Of a stretch of DNA of 64,000 nucleotides, positions 52,805-64,000 are shown in pieces; the stretch's first letter is position 1; each line of letters starts with the position of its first letter. The notes under the pieces are model-generated. The model worked only from the letters and a program-made list of their open reading frames with translations, ran no database searches and was not told where the DNA came from. The stretch spans positions 748,626 to 812,625 of the forward strand of contig CAJJDN010000008.1 in NCBI GenBank assembly GCA_905182985.1, written 5' to 3'. The position numbers and the translations under genes were made by a program. The stretch comes from Paramecium sonneborni (taxonomy: Eukaryota; Ciliophora; Oligohymenophorea; Peniculida; Parameciidae).

Positions 52805-53287
52805 TCATTCACAGAATTACAATTAGATTGGATTTTCTATTTTTATATAATCTTAAATTGTCATTGCAACACTATGGGTTCTAAGTCCAGCATTAAAATT
52901 AATCTGATCGCCTTGTGTAATTAAAGATGGATCCAAATAAGTCTGAATTTTGAATAAACTCCCAAAAGGAGGGACTGCTCCAGTGACACATTTCGTAAGT
53001 TCATAAACTTATTATTCATTTGCTAAATCTAATTATTTACAATCTAAAAGTTTTCTTATTAATTTCCAAGATAATTTCTTGGAAGCCGACATCACACATA
53101 AAATAAAAAGTTAAGTTTTTTTATTTTATAATAACATGGCTTTAGCTCCACTATCTAGAGAGACTCCTCTGACTTTAGCTGATTCTTCTGATGTTTTAGT
53201 AGGTTCATGAATCAATAATTTGAATTGAATATTATTAGAATTCAATAATTATTAGATAGCTTCGAATGTCTATGTATTTTCTTACAT
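52805..53287 (-). CDS. YbaK/ProX-type aminoacyl-tRNA deacylase
   Basis: 161 codons without intron: MQENTQTFEAIQQLLNSNN, HEPTKTSEESAKVRGVSLD, SGAKAMLLQNKK. Then VTGAVPPFGSLF (the conserved G-A-V-P-P-F-G of the family), DPSLITQGDQINFNAGLR and SVAMTIQDYI. The S-G-A-K-A-M motif carries the Lys used in trans-editing. Family enzymes hydrolyse mischarged tRNAs such as Ala- or Cys-tRNA-Pro in the cytosol. Length matches the free-standing family. Its start codon lies 19 nt from the divergent kinase start at 53307. Confidence 0.88.
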
Positions 53288-53306
53288 AATTATTAAAATA
53301 ATCTGT

Positions 53307-54739
53307 ATGAAATAACTAAAAATTAATAATCAGTTTGTCACTTAAAAGAAGATATCACAAGGGTCATTTGGAATAGTAATGTAAGGAATAGATTAGAAAA
53401 ATGGAAATTAAGTGGCTATAAAAATAGAGAGGCCAGAAAATGAACATTTGAATTCTTTAGACAAAGAAGTAGAAATTTTAGAAAGAATATAAAATATTAA
53501 AGGAGTGCCATAATTATATTATTATGGTTGGGAAGATGATTACAATGTTATTGTCATGGAATTATTATAAAAAGATTTATCTTCGATTCTTAAATAAAGG
53601 AAAAAGTTTAGTTTAAAATCTGTTTTCTAATTATCAATAGAACTGGTTTAAATATTAGAGGAAATACATAAATAAGGTGTATTACATAGAGACTTGAAAC
53701 CAGAGAATATGATGTTGGATGATAAAAATACAGTATATTTGATTGATTATGGGATAAGTAAAATATATATTCGTAAAAATGGGATTTTAAAGTATTATCT
53801 TAAATTATGCAAAAAAGTCCTTTTAAAGATAAAGTGCCTTTCCTAGGTACATCAAGATATGCTTCAATAGCAGCACATAAAGGATATGAATTAGGAAGAA
53901 AAGATGATTTAGAATCATTATTTTATGTGATGTTATATTGTCTTAAAGGGTATCCGCTTATGAATATTATTAGTTTAGTAATTTACCATGGCAAAATTTA
54001 AAACATATTGCTGATGATTAAAGAACTAATAAAATAGGAGAAATTAAGGAGAATATTGAACCTAAAGAATTATTTAAAGATATACCTAACGAATTTATTA
54101 AAATATATGAGTAATCATATTTTATTAATTATTTTAAGTTATTTAAGGAAACTTACGTATGCATCTGAACCAGACTATAAGACTATTATTAAATTGTTAT
54201 AATAAGGAGCTAAGCATGCAAATATTCTATTAGATAATAATTATGAATGGGATACTTAATTGAATAATTATGATAAAAATATTAATAGATATGGGACTTT
54301 ATAACCTGAAGAATTACCGAACAAATAATTTGAAAAATTCTCATCTAATTTACTTAATTGCAATAATTTATTTGCTTAAACTCCTTCCAAATTTAAATAA
54401 TTATAACCTCCAATTAATAAATAAGAATCTAATTAAAATAGTAGCAATAATGGTAGTGGTAATTAAAACTAAAGTAATTACAATTCTGTTGGAATTATAT
54501 ATTAAAGATCAATAGATGAAATTAGTGAAGAACTATAAGAACCAATTCCAGATGAATTTAAAAGTCAAAAGAATATTTAATTATAGACATTACCAGATGT
54601 ATTAAAAAAACCAGGAATAATATTTAAAAATATTTAATTTGATGATGATGAATAAGTAAAAGAAGATAACTTTTTATATGATAAATATCGTAGTTTAAGT
54701 GCTTAAGTAACTACTATTTTTTAAAATCATAAAAAATGA
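53307..54739 (+). CDS. Casein kinase 1-family protein kinase (second)
   Basis: [20 protein letters not shown] begins the glycine loop ([11 protein letters not shown]), then VAIKIERPE. The catalytic loop is [15 protein letters not shown] and the Mg loop LIDYGISK (D-Y-G as in the kinase at 13518). A 26-nt intron leads to [19 protein letters not shown] and [16 protein letters not shown] 29-nt intron precedes [16 protein letters not shown]. The C-terminal tail is Asn/Gln-rich and ends IFQNHKK at TGA 54737-54739. Clearly CK1-like and paralogous to the minus-strand kinase, with different tails. Confidence 0.88.
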
Positions 54740-54838
54740 TTTCACAAATTATATTAATTTTTGTAATTTATTTATAAACTCATATTAATATGTTATAAGT
54801 AGAGAATTCTTTGACTTTAATATTTATTTTATTTTTTG

Positions 54839-57800
54839 ATGGACCCGGCAAAATAATATTTAGTTAATTGTGTTCAAGCTCTTCTTAATTTACCTTAAAC
54901 TCCTTAAGGATTAGCATCAGGATAAACATTAGATAAATTTATGATTGGGTAAGAGAAAAAATCTTTAATTCTTCAATATATGTAAGGTTAAGGATTAAAA
55001 TTATTTAATCCTAGTAAAGTAGGTAAATTTGAATGAAATATTTAGATGAATTAAATCCATAAACTAAATTAATTGCAATAACTAAAATTGATACAGATGT
55101 CATAACTGAGGATAATTATTTTACTAATCTTACAGTCTAATTATTATCACCTAATGTAGTAACAGAATTAAGTAATCATTTATCATTGATCTATTAACCA
55201 TTAATGGGAGCAACTGTTGATGAAAAAATCAAAAAAAAGTTATCAGGATTCAAGTAATGAAATTTGAATTAAATTCTTAGACAAGTATTATAAGGACTGC
55301 AAGAAAATGATTTTGAGAATATACAAAGTGAATAGAGAAATGTGAGTAGACCAATTGATGAAATAGAATAATGGCTAAGAATATCATAATCTGCTACAAG
55401 TTCAGAAAGTTAATAAAGAACAGCAAATTAAATTTGTTAAATTTACTAAAAAGTTACTTAATATTGGAAGGATTTCAAATCTATAGAAATTAATAAATTT
55501 ATAGATTTGTTGGATTAAACTTTATAATGTCTTGATGAATTATACACATCATAATTGTATAATGAATCTAAATTATAAGGAATGTTGTCTTCTATTTATA
55601 ATTCAATCATTATTAAATTATAACATTTAATCTAATAAGGATAATAAATATTTACTAATTCTTAACAATAAAAACTTTTATTATTTGAATGTTAAAAAAT
55701 GGTAAGAATATTTGGAGAAAATTTGAGAAAATATTTTGAATATGATTGGAAAATCAATCCTAATTTATAAGAATTTGAATAAATTGAAAAGAGATTGAAT
55801 GATTTAATTGAACTTAGAAGTATTTATGAAGAATTAAAGAGAAGTAATATTGAATAAGATTTCTTTAAGGAATTATTTGAAATTAATCCATTTATGTCAA
55901 TAGGTTAAGATTCTTTATTCAATGTTGCTTACAAAAAAGTACTTAATAACTTAGAAAGTGCTGAATAAGATATTTTAAATTTATTGAGATAATAAGTTTT
56001 TAAGTAATAAGTAATGAAAGAAAATCCATTATAAACAATTAGAGAAATGCAAAGATGGACAGGATTACTTTCAAGAAACTCTATTTAAAAACATTTTTTG
56101 ATGGAACGTGATTCTTTAATAACTTCGATTACTAATATGATCTCAAAAATTGAATAAGAATTTAATACTAGATCAGGAGCAGCTTTTCTTGATGATGCAG
56201 AAGAAGAAAAATTACCTTATTAGATTGGTTTTACTAAGAATATTCATTAAATTGTTTGGTGTAAATCATTAATTGGTAAAGTGAAGAGAATCAATTAATT
56301 GATCTAACAGTTATTTAGTGATATTAAAAAATCATCTTAATTTATTGTTATGTGTTAAAATCTTACAAAATAAATTTAGTAGTTTGAATAAGAATTATTT
56401 GATTAATGGAGAAGAGAAATAGATTAACAATTAAAATAGAATGAATTATCCTTATAAATTTCAGGTAAATTAATGGAAATAGATATGTAAGATGGTTTAG
56501 TTAGAGTTAATTATTCAGATAAATTAGTTTAATTAATAAAAGAAGTGAGATAATTATGTGAGTTAGGTTACAGAAAAAATATATCAAATGAAATACATAC
56601 AATAGTGGAAACAGGAAAGAAATTTTATAAAGAAGCTCTAACTTTGAAATCAATAGCTAGCTTTTATAATTAAATGTCTGATTAAATAATAGAATGTTAA
56701 AAACCAATGTTAGTAAATTAAGCAGTTAGATTTGAAGATACTGTAAAGAATTCAAAAAAAAAAAACAGTATAACTTGGGAAAATACTTAAGAATTAGAAA
56801 ATTATGTTTAGAAAGTTTAAGAATCTGCGAATGAAATAATGTAAGAAAATAAAAAATTAAGAAAGAATCATTAATAAATAATTGATAATATTTGTTTATT
56901 ATTTTAAGTTGATTTAAAATAAAAGAATTTATGGAAAGAGAAAGTAGATTAGATAAAGAAAATAATAGAATAGACATGCTAAACTATTGATAGTAAATTT
57001 ACAATAGGATGGAGAACTCATATTGATTTTTAATTATACAAAGCTTTAGAATTTTAGTATAAGAAAGGATTTTAAGAGATGGATCATGCTATAAATGAGA
57101 TTTAAGCAGATTTAATTATTAGAAATGGTTAAGTTGTATTTAAACCATCAATTGAAGAATTAAGAGAGAAATATTACAATGAATTGAAAAAGTATATACA
57201 ATATCCTTCTTAATTTATTGGTGTTGGAGGAAATAATGATATTTATATGTTAATGCCAGAAAGAAATGCAATATTTGTAATATAAGTATATGAGAAAAGT
57301 GAATAGATATTTGAAAAATTAATAAATCTAAGTACTTAATATATGTGTTGGTCTGTAGTTGCCTTATTAGATGCTGAATTATTATAAATTTAATTAGGTA
57401 ATTTAGAATAATGGGAGAATTTTATGAAAGAGGTGAGATTGAGAAGAAAAGAATTGGAAAAGATTAATGATTTTTAAAAGATTGAATGTTTTAACATTAA
57501 TATTAGTCTATTTAAATAATAAGTTGATGAATTGTTAACAAAATTAGTAGATAATATGTTAAATGAATTAAAGAACTAAATTAAAAATAATATGGTGGAA
57601 ATTGAACAATTTTTAAGTGAAACTTAATAGAAATTATCATAGAAACCTTAAAATATGAATGAAATGAATGAAGCTTAAAAGAAATATATTGATATTAAAG
57701 CTTAAAAATTTGAAATGACTAAAAAAATGTAAGAGTGTTAATAAAAATAAAAATTAATTAATTCTCTTAGTTCATTATCTTAAGCATAAAATCCTATTTT

Positions 57801-60800
57801 ATAATAATTATAATAAATAAGTAAGAATTGGGAAAATTTTGAGTTACTTATTGGAGATTTTGATTCAATTTTAGCTGAATAAACTAAATAATTAAAAAAG
57901 GATATGTAATCTAGAGCAAAAGAAGTAGATAGCGATATTGAGAAATTTTATGCTAGATATTCTGCTGTAAAACCAAAATAATTAAGTGAATTAGATAGAC
58001 AATCAGCAAATGAATTAGCAGAAAATATGACATAATGGAGATAATAATGGAAATAATTAGATGAGAAGATTTAAACACTCATTAAAGATCATTAACATTT
58101 TGAAATGGAAATTCCTACATTTACTTAATATGATAAGGTTAAAGTGGAAATGAATGAGTCTGAAATAGTATGGTGTTATTTTGATAAATTTTAAGGGAAT
58201 GTTAATAATCTAGGAAAAGAAGATTGGTTAAGTTTCAGAACTAAATTATATATGTTTTAAGAATTGATTTTATAGGAATAAGAATAATTAAAAGCTGAAT
58301 TAAGTAAAGGAACTTTTACTAAAAAAGAAGCTATTATTAATTATATTTTTAATTAAATTGAACTTTATCTTAAAATAAATCCTTTGTTAAAACTTATTGT
58401 AGGAGATGCATTTGAACCTGAACATTGGACCAGTCTATTTATGATTCTTAAATAAAAGGAGATGAAAAAGGAAAAGTTATTATTTAAAGATTTATTGAAT
58501 TGTGATAAATTAATTTTAGACAAATAAAATGATATTAGAGAATTGTAGGCTAGAGCATAAGGAGAAATCACATTGAGAGAAGCTATTTTTGAATTAAAAA
58601 CATGGTGTGACACTTCTGAATTTGATTTGACTGATTATACTAATAATAATAGAGTTACACCACTAATTAAAGAATGGAAAGAGTTGATGACTAAAGTAAG
58701 TGATAATTAATCATTATTGGCTTCATTAAAAGAATCTAAGTTTATTTCTAGATTTAAAGATTAAGTAGATTAATTTGAATTAAAATTAGGTGGTATAGAT
58801 GAATATTTATCAAAGTTGTAAGTTATTTAAAGAAAATGGGTTTATCTAGAACCTATTTTTGTTAGGGGAGCATTGCCTTAGGAATAAGCAAGATTCAGAA
58901 GATTGGATGAAGATTTTAGAAATATAATGTTAGGAATTCAAAGAGATTAAAAAGTTGTCTCTTTATGTAGTATTCCAGGAATTAAAGATACTTTAGATAC
59001 AGTATTAGATTAATTAGAAAGATGTTAGAAGGCTTTAAATGATTTTTTAGAGGAGAAAAGAGGTAAATTTCCAAGATTTTATTTTTTGGGAGATGATGAT
59101 TTATTAGAAATATTGGGTTAATCTTAGAATCCTTAAGTAATTTAGATGCATTTAAAGAAATTATTTGCAGGGATAAACTCAGTAGAATTCAGTAAGGATA
59201 ATACATAGATTTATTCAATGTTATCATCTCAAAAAGAGTAGGTTTAATTTAAGAATTCAATATAAGTAAATGAGATAGTAGAGAATTGGTTATCAGTGTT
59301 ATCTTAAAATATGAAAGAGACTCTGAGTCAATTTTTAAAGTAATGTTTGAAGGAGTAGGACATGGATTTTAATAAATATCCATCTTAAATACTATGTTTA
59401 TCAGAAGAGTAAATATATATATATAAATAAAATTAGAATAAAGTTTACAGAACAAGCAGTTTAAGGATTGAATTCAAATAAATTAAGTTAATTTAAGTAG
59501 ACATAATTGAAATTATTGGATTAATATACTTAATTGAATGCTTCTGCATCAAATAATTATCTTTTATAATTGAAATTAAAATCATTGATTTTAGATTTGA
59601 TTCATCATTTAGATATAATAAATTAGTTGATTGATAATAAGGTAAGTTAATTGTAAGATTGGTATTGGTATAAATAATTAAAGTATGAATATAAGAAAGA
59701 TGCAGAGATAATAATGTGTAAAGCAAGATTTGATTATACATATGAATATTAAGGGAATGGATAGAAATTAGTACATACACCATTAACAGATAAATGTTAT
59801 TTAACATTAACATAAGGAATGTCAATGGGATATGGAGGTAATCCATATGGTCCAGCAGGTACAGGTAAGACAGAATCAGTAAAGGCACTTGGATAATTAT
59901 TTGGAAGATAGGTTTTAGTATTTAATTGTGATGAAGGAATAGATTTTAAGAGTATGGGACGTATATTTATGGGATTAGTTAAATGTGGTGCTTGGGGTTG
60001 TTTTGATGAATTTAATAGATTGTTAGAAGAATAGTTATCAGCTATATCATAATAGATATAAATAATATAGAATGCAATCAAAGAGAATTCTTAATAAATG
60101 ATATTGATGGGTTAAACTTGTATTGTAAATAAGGATTCAGGAATATTTGTAACTTTGAATCCAGCAGGAAAGAATTATGGAGGAAGATCTAAATTACCTG
60201 ATAATTTAAAATAATTATTTAGACCAGTTGCAATGTCTATACCAGATAATGAATTAATAGCAGAAGTATTATTATATTCAGAGGGATTTAAGAATGCTAA
60301 GATTTTAGCAGAGAAAATTATTACAATATTTACATTATCAAGATAATTATTAAGTCCATAATAACATTATGATTGGGGATTAAGAGCATTGAAAACTATT
60401 TTAACAGTTGCAGGTTAAATCATATAAGAGGAAAGGAAATAAGGAATATCTATTGATGAAACAATTGAATCAGAATTACTAATAAAATCAATTAGAATTA
60501 ATACTATGTCTAAATTAACTTATCATGATACTAAGAAATTTGTATAATTAGTATAAGATGTTTTTCCAAAAATTAATAGTTAAGATATTATTTATGAGAA
60601 ATTAACAAATGCTATAAAGGAAGTGTTATAAAGCATGAAATTAAGTGAAATAGATAATTAGATTNTAATATACTTAATTGAATGCTTCTGCATCAAATAA
60701 TTATCTTTTATAATTGAAATTAAAATCATTGATTTTAGATTTGATTCATCATTTAGATATAATAAATTAGTTGATTGATAATAAGGTAAGTTAATTATAA

Positions 60801-63800
60801 GATTGGTATTGGTATAAATAATTAAAATATGAATATAAGAAAGATGCAGAGATAATAATGTGTAAAGCAAGATTTGATTATACATATGAATATTAAGGGA
60901 ATGGATAGAAATTAGTACATACACCATTAACAGATAAATGTTATTTAACATTAACATAAGGAATGTCAATGGGATATGGAGGTAATCCATATGGTCCAGC
61001 AGGTACAGGTAAGACAGAATCAGTAAAGGCACTTGGATAATTATTTGGAAGATAGGTTTTAGTATTTAATTGTGATGAAGGAATAGATTTTAAGAGTATG
61101 GGACGTATATTTATGGGATTAGTTAAATGTGGTGCTTGGGGTTGTTTTGATGAATTTAATAGATTGTTAGAAGAATAGTTATCAGCTATATCATAATAGA
61201 TATAAATAATATAGAATGCAATCAAAGAGAATTCTTAATAAATGATATTGATGGGTTAAACTTGTATTGTAAATAAGGATTCAGGAATATTTGTAACTTT
61301 GAATCCAGCAGGAAAGAATTATGGAGGAAGATCTAAATTACCTGATAATTTAAAATAATTATTTAGACCAGTTGCAATGTCTATACCAGATAATGAATTA
61401 ATAGCAGAAGTATTATTATATTCAGAGGGATTTAAGAATGCTAAGATTTTAGCAGAGAAAATTATTACGATATTTACATTATCAAGATAATTATTAAGTC
61501 CATAATAACATTATGATTGGGGATTAAGAGCATTGAAAACTATTTTAACAGTTGCAGGTTAAATCATATAAGAGGAAAGGAAATAAGGAATAGCTATTGA
61601 TGAAACAATTGAATCAGAATTATTAATAAAATCAATTAGAATTAATACTATGTCTAAATTAACTTATCATGATACTAAGAAATTTGTATAATTAGTTTAA
61701 GATGTTTTTCCAAAAATAAATAGTTAAGATATTATTTATGAGAAATTAACAAATGCTATAAAGGAAGTTTTATAAAGCATGAAATTAAGTGAAATAGATA
61801 ATTAGATTTCTAAAATTTTGTAGTTTTATGAAGCAACTAAATAAAGAATGGGTGTTGTTTTAGTTGGTCCATCAGGATGTGGAAAGACTACAATTTGGAA
61901 AGTATTAAAGAAAGCACATGAAAAACTAGGTTAATAAGTAAAAACACATGTAATGAATCCAAAATCAATGCCTAGAAGTTAATTATTAGGTAATATGAAT
62001 AATGATACGAGAGAATTTAGCGAAGGAGTATTAACAGCATCAGCAAGATTAGTTGTTAAAGAATCAGTTGATGTTTTAAATTGGATTATATGTGATGGAG
62101 ATATTGATCCTGAATGGATTGAATCACTTAATTCTGTATTAGATGATAATCATTTATTAACATTACCAACTGGTGAACGTATATCATTTTAAAATAATGT
62201 CAACTTTATTTTTGAAACATCTGATTTATAATATGCATCTCCTGCAACTGTTAGTAGAATGGGAATGATATTTCTTAACAATGAAGATATTAGTATGTAA
62301 TCATTAGTTACTAGATGGATTAATAAATTAGAATGTGAAGAAGAAAAGAAATCTATCCTATTAAATTAAATTGAATCTATACTCTATCCTTTGCTTGATG
62401 AAATATTTACATATGAAGAACTTTAAATCGTACCTACTACTAGAGTTGGACTTATCATGAACATACTCTCATAATTACATAGAATTCCTAATAATAAATA
62501 TTAATTTAATTATCTATTCTTATAAGGATTATCTTCTAATTTCTAACCTGATGTTAGATCCAAATTATAAACATTAATCAATTCTAATCTTGATGCTAAT
62601 GAAAATGGAGATAAATATTAATATATCAATCAAAATTATGATGAATCATCTTTTACAGATGTTAATGATCCTCCTGTTATTAAAACTATTGGACATTAAA
62701 AAGATCTATAAATGTTATAGTCTTGGATTCAAAACAATGATCCATTCATTATTGTTGGAGAAGAAGGATGTGGAAAAAATCTACTTATCTAAAGTGCCTT
62801 TAGAGAACTTAAAAAATAAATCAAAATTTAAATCGCTACCATTAATTGTAATGCATAAACCAGTGCATCACAAATCATATAAAAATTAAATCAAATTTGT
62901 GCTAAAGCCACATCTGCTGTTGGAAGAGTTTATAAACCTAAAGATTGTAGTCGTTTGATTCTATATTTAAAAGATATTAATCTTCCTAAACCAGATAAAT
63001 ATCAAACTATTTAACTTATTGCATTCCTACAACAATTAATTACTCATAGAGGATTTTATGATGAAAACTTAGAATTTGTCTTTTTAGATGATAAAATCTA
63101 AATTGTTTCATCCATGAATCCTCCATCCACTATTGGAAGACATTAATTATCAACTAGGTTTACTGCTAATGTCAGAATATATTACATTGAATAGCCCTCT
63201 AATGATGAATTACAATAGATATATTAAGAATATTTAAAAATTCTAATATTTAAAGATAATAATCAAAGTAAAAAAGGTGCTTAATTATTGATTGAATGCT
63301 ATTCTCAAATTAAACAAAAATTTACAGTTGATGAACAGAGACATTATCTTTTTACTCCAAGAACTATCACTTAAATAATATTTGCATTAAAAAGATATAA
63401 TGATATCCAATCAGTATTTCCAGAAGCTTTATTAAATGAATTCAATAAAATATTTAGAGATAAATTGATTTCTTAAGATTAATAATTTAAATTTGATTAA
63501 ATGATCTTACCTATTTTTAAGAAATATTATAAAGATATTTAACCTTAATAATATTTTGCTACAGTATAAAATTTACAAACTCTATCAAAGATAGAAAAAA
63601 AAGACTTTATTTAATTGATATCCTAAGCAGTATAGGTTTACTCTCGAGAGAATAGAGAATTAAATGTTGTAATGATAGAGGAAATATTATCTCTTTTAAC
63701 TTCATTAAATAGAGCATTATCATCTTAAAGTTAAACAACATTACTATTAGCTGGAAGAAATGGAATAGGAAGAAAGATGTGTTTATAAATAATGTGTACA

Positions 63801-64000
63801 ATGTTAAATCTAGAAGTTCTATAACCATATACTTGTAGAGATTATGGAATAAGAGAATTTAAAAGAGATCTAAAATCTTATATGGAAATAGCATAATCAA
63901 AGAATTGTTTATTAATTTTAGAGGATCATGTTTTATTATAATAAGGAATCTTAGAAACTGTTAATTCATTAATTTCAAGTGGAGAAATCCCAGGGTTATT
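54839..64000 (+). CDS. DYNC2H1: Cytoplasmic dynein 2 heavy chain (IFT dynein), 3' truncated
   Basis: ATG 54839 ([20 protein letters not shown]) starts a long tail and linker region with at least two short introns (23 and 27 nt). AAA1 has [15 protein letters not shown], then [23 protein letters not shown]2 has [11 protein letters not shown], with [20 protein letters not shown] and [23 protein letters not shown]3 has [10 protein letters not shown] and AAA4 the degenerate GRNGIGRKM; the window ends in AAA4 ([11 protein letters not shown]). The AAA1 and AAA2 motifs are diagnostic of DYNC2H1/DHC1b, the motor of retrograde intraflagellar transport. The real length is 1144 nt shorter than drawn because 59522-60664 and 60666-61808 are two copies of one segment. 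Confidence 0.93.
59522..61808. repeat. Direct duplication around the N at 60665 (59522-60664 and 60666-61808)
   Basis: Two 1143-nt copies covering the dynein AAA1 region, one N between. Unlike the other three duplications they are not identical: I see at least nine single-base differences, for example TCT/GCT (Ser/Ala) at about 60450/61594 and AGTATAAG/AGTTTAAG at about 60551/61695. The frame is open through both, and either copy alone completes the gene. Confidence 0.9.

Noticed and set aside
59493..61225. Open minus-strand frames of 94-131 codons in duplicate
   Set aside because: Antisense to the dynein AAA1 region; the plus frame has GPAGTGKT and other family motifs.

Overview
The window looks like macronuclear DNA of a ciliate close to Paramecium. 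Long protein reading frames appear only if TAA and TAG are read as Gln and TGA is the sole stop. Frames are joined by very short GT...AG introns (about 19-32 nt), and the DNA is very AT-rich. I did not try to name the species. All gene models below were read by eye with this code and these introns.

Layout. 1-5.1 kb (+): 5'-truncated Aurora-like kinase, a decayed helix-turn-helix gene, a dual-specificity-phosphatase-like protein lacking its catalytic Cys, an unknown protein and an initiator tRNA-Met. 5.4-21.2 kb (mostly -): a WD-repeat relic, a DHHC palmitoyltransferase, a Rim15/IRE/Greatwall-type AGC kinase, a small protein, a CK1-family kinase, the clamp-loader large subunit RFC1 and a coiled-coil EF-hand protein. 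21.8-27.2 kb (-): a degenerate paralogue of the 1-3 kb block, interrupted by a near-identical inverted copy of bases 1-3083 lying between two Ns. 27.7-33.8 kb (+): a small protein, SDA1, an importin-alpha-like protein and a PTEN-like pseudogene. 33.9-37.4 kb (-): a coiled-coil/beta-propeller protein. 38.2-54.7 kb: a broken membrane-protein gene, a tiny endosulfine-like gene, a tetraspanin, a glutamate-receptor-like channel, a secreted phospholipase A2, a small-TIM-like protein, a multi-pass membrane protein, a second DHHC protein, a YbaK-type deacylase and a second CK1-like kinase. 54.8 kb to the end (+): heavy chain of the IFT dynein (DYNC2H1/DHC1b), running off the window.

Assembly. There are six single Ns (9851, 22566, 25650, 39892, 44698, 60665). 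Four sit exactly between two direct copies of 1.04-1.23 kb; the most economical reading is overlapping contig ends laid side by side. Removing one copy restores continuous genes. The other two Ns bound the inverted 3.1-kb block at 22567-25649, which appears inserted inside another gene.

Biology. The most interesting pairing is a Rim15/IRE/Greatwall-type kinase with an N-terminal C-x2-C zinc finger (9890-12187) and a 55-residue endosulfine-like protein (41285-41501), the known substrate class of such kinases. Two phosphatase-fold genes have lost the catalytic Cys (Ser in an intact gene, Tyr in a frameshifted one). Ciliary and membrane themes are strong (IFT dynein, coiled-coil propeller protein, glutamate-receptor-like channel, tetraspanin, two DHHC proteins). 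Genes are very tightly packed, with only 19 bp between two divergent start codons at 53288-53306.
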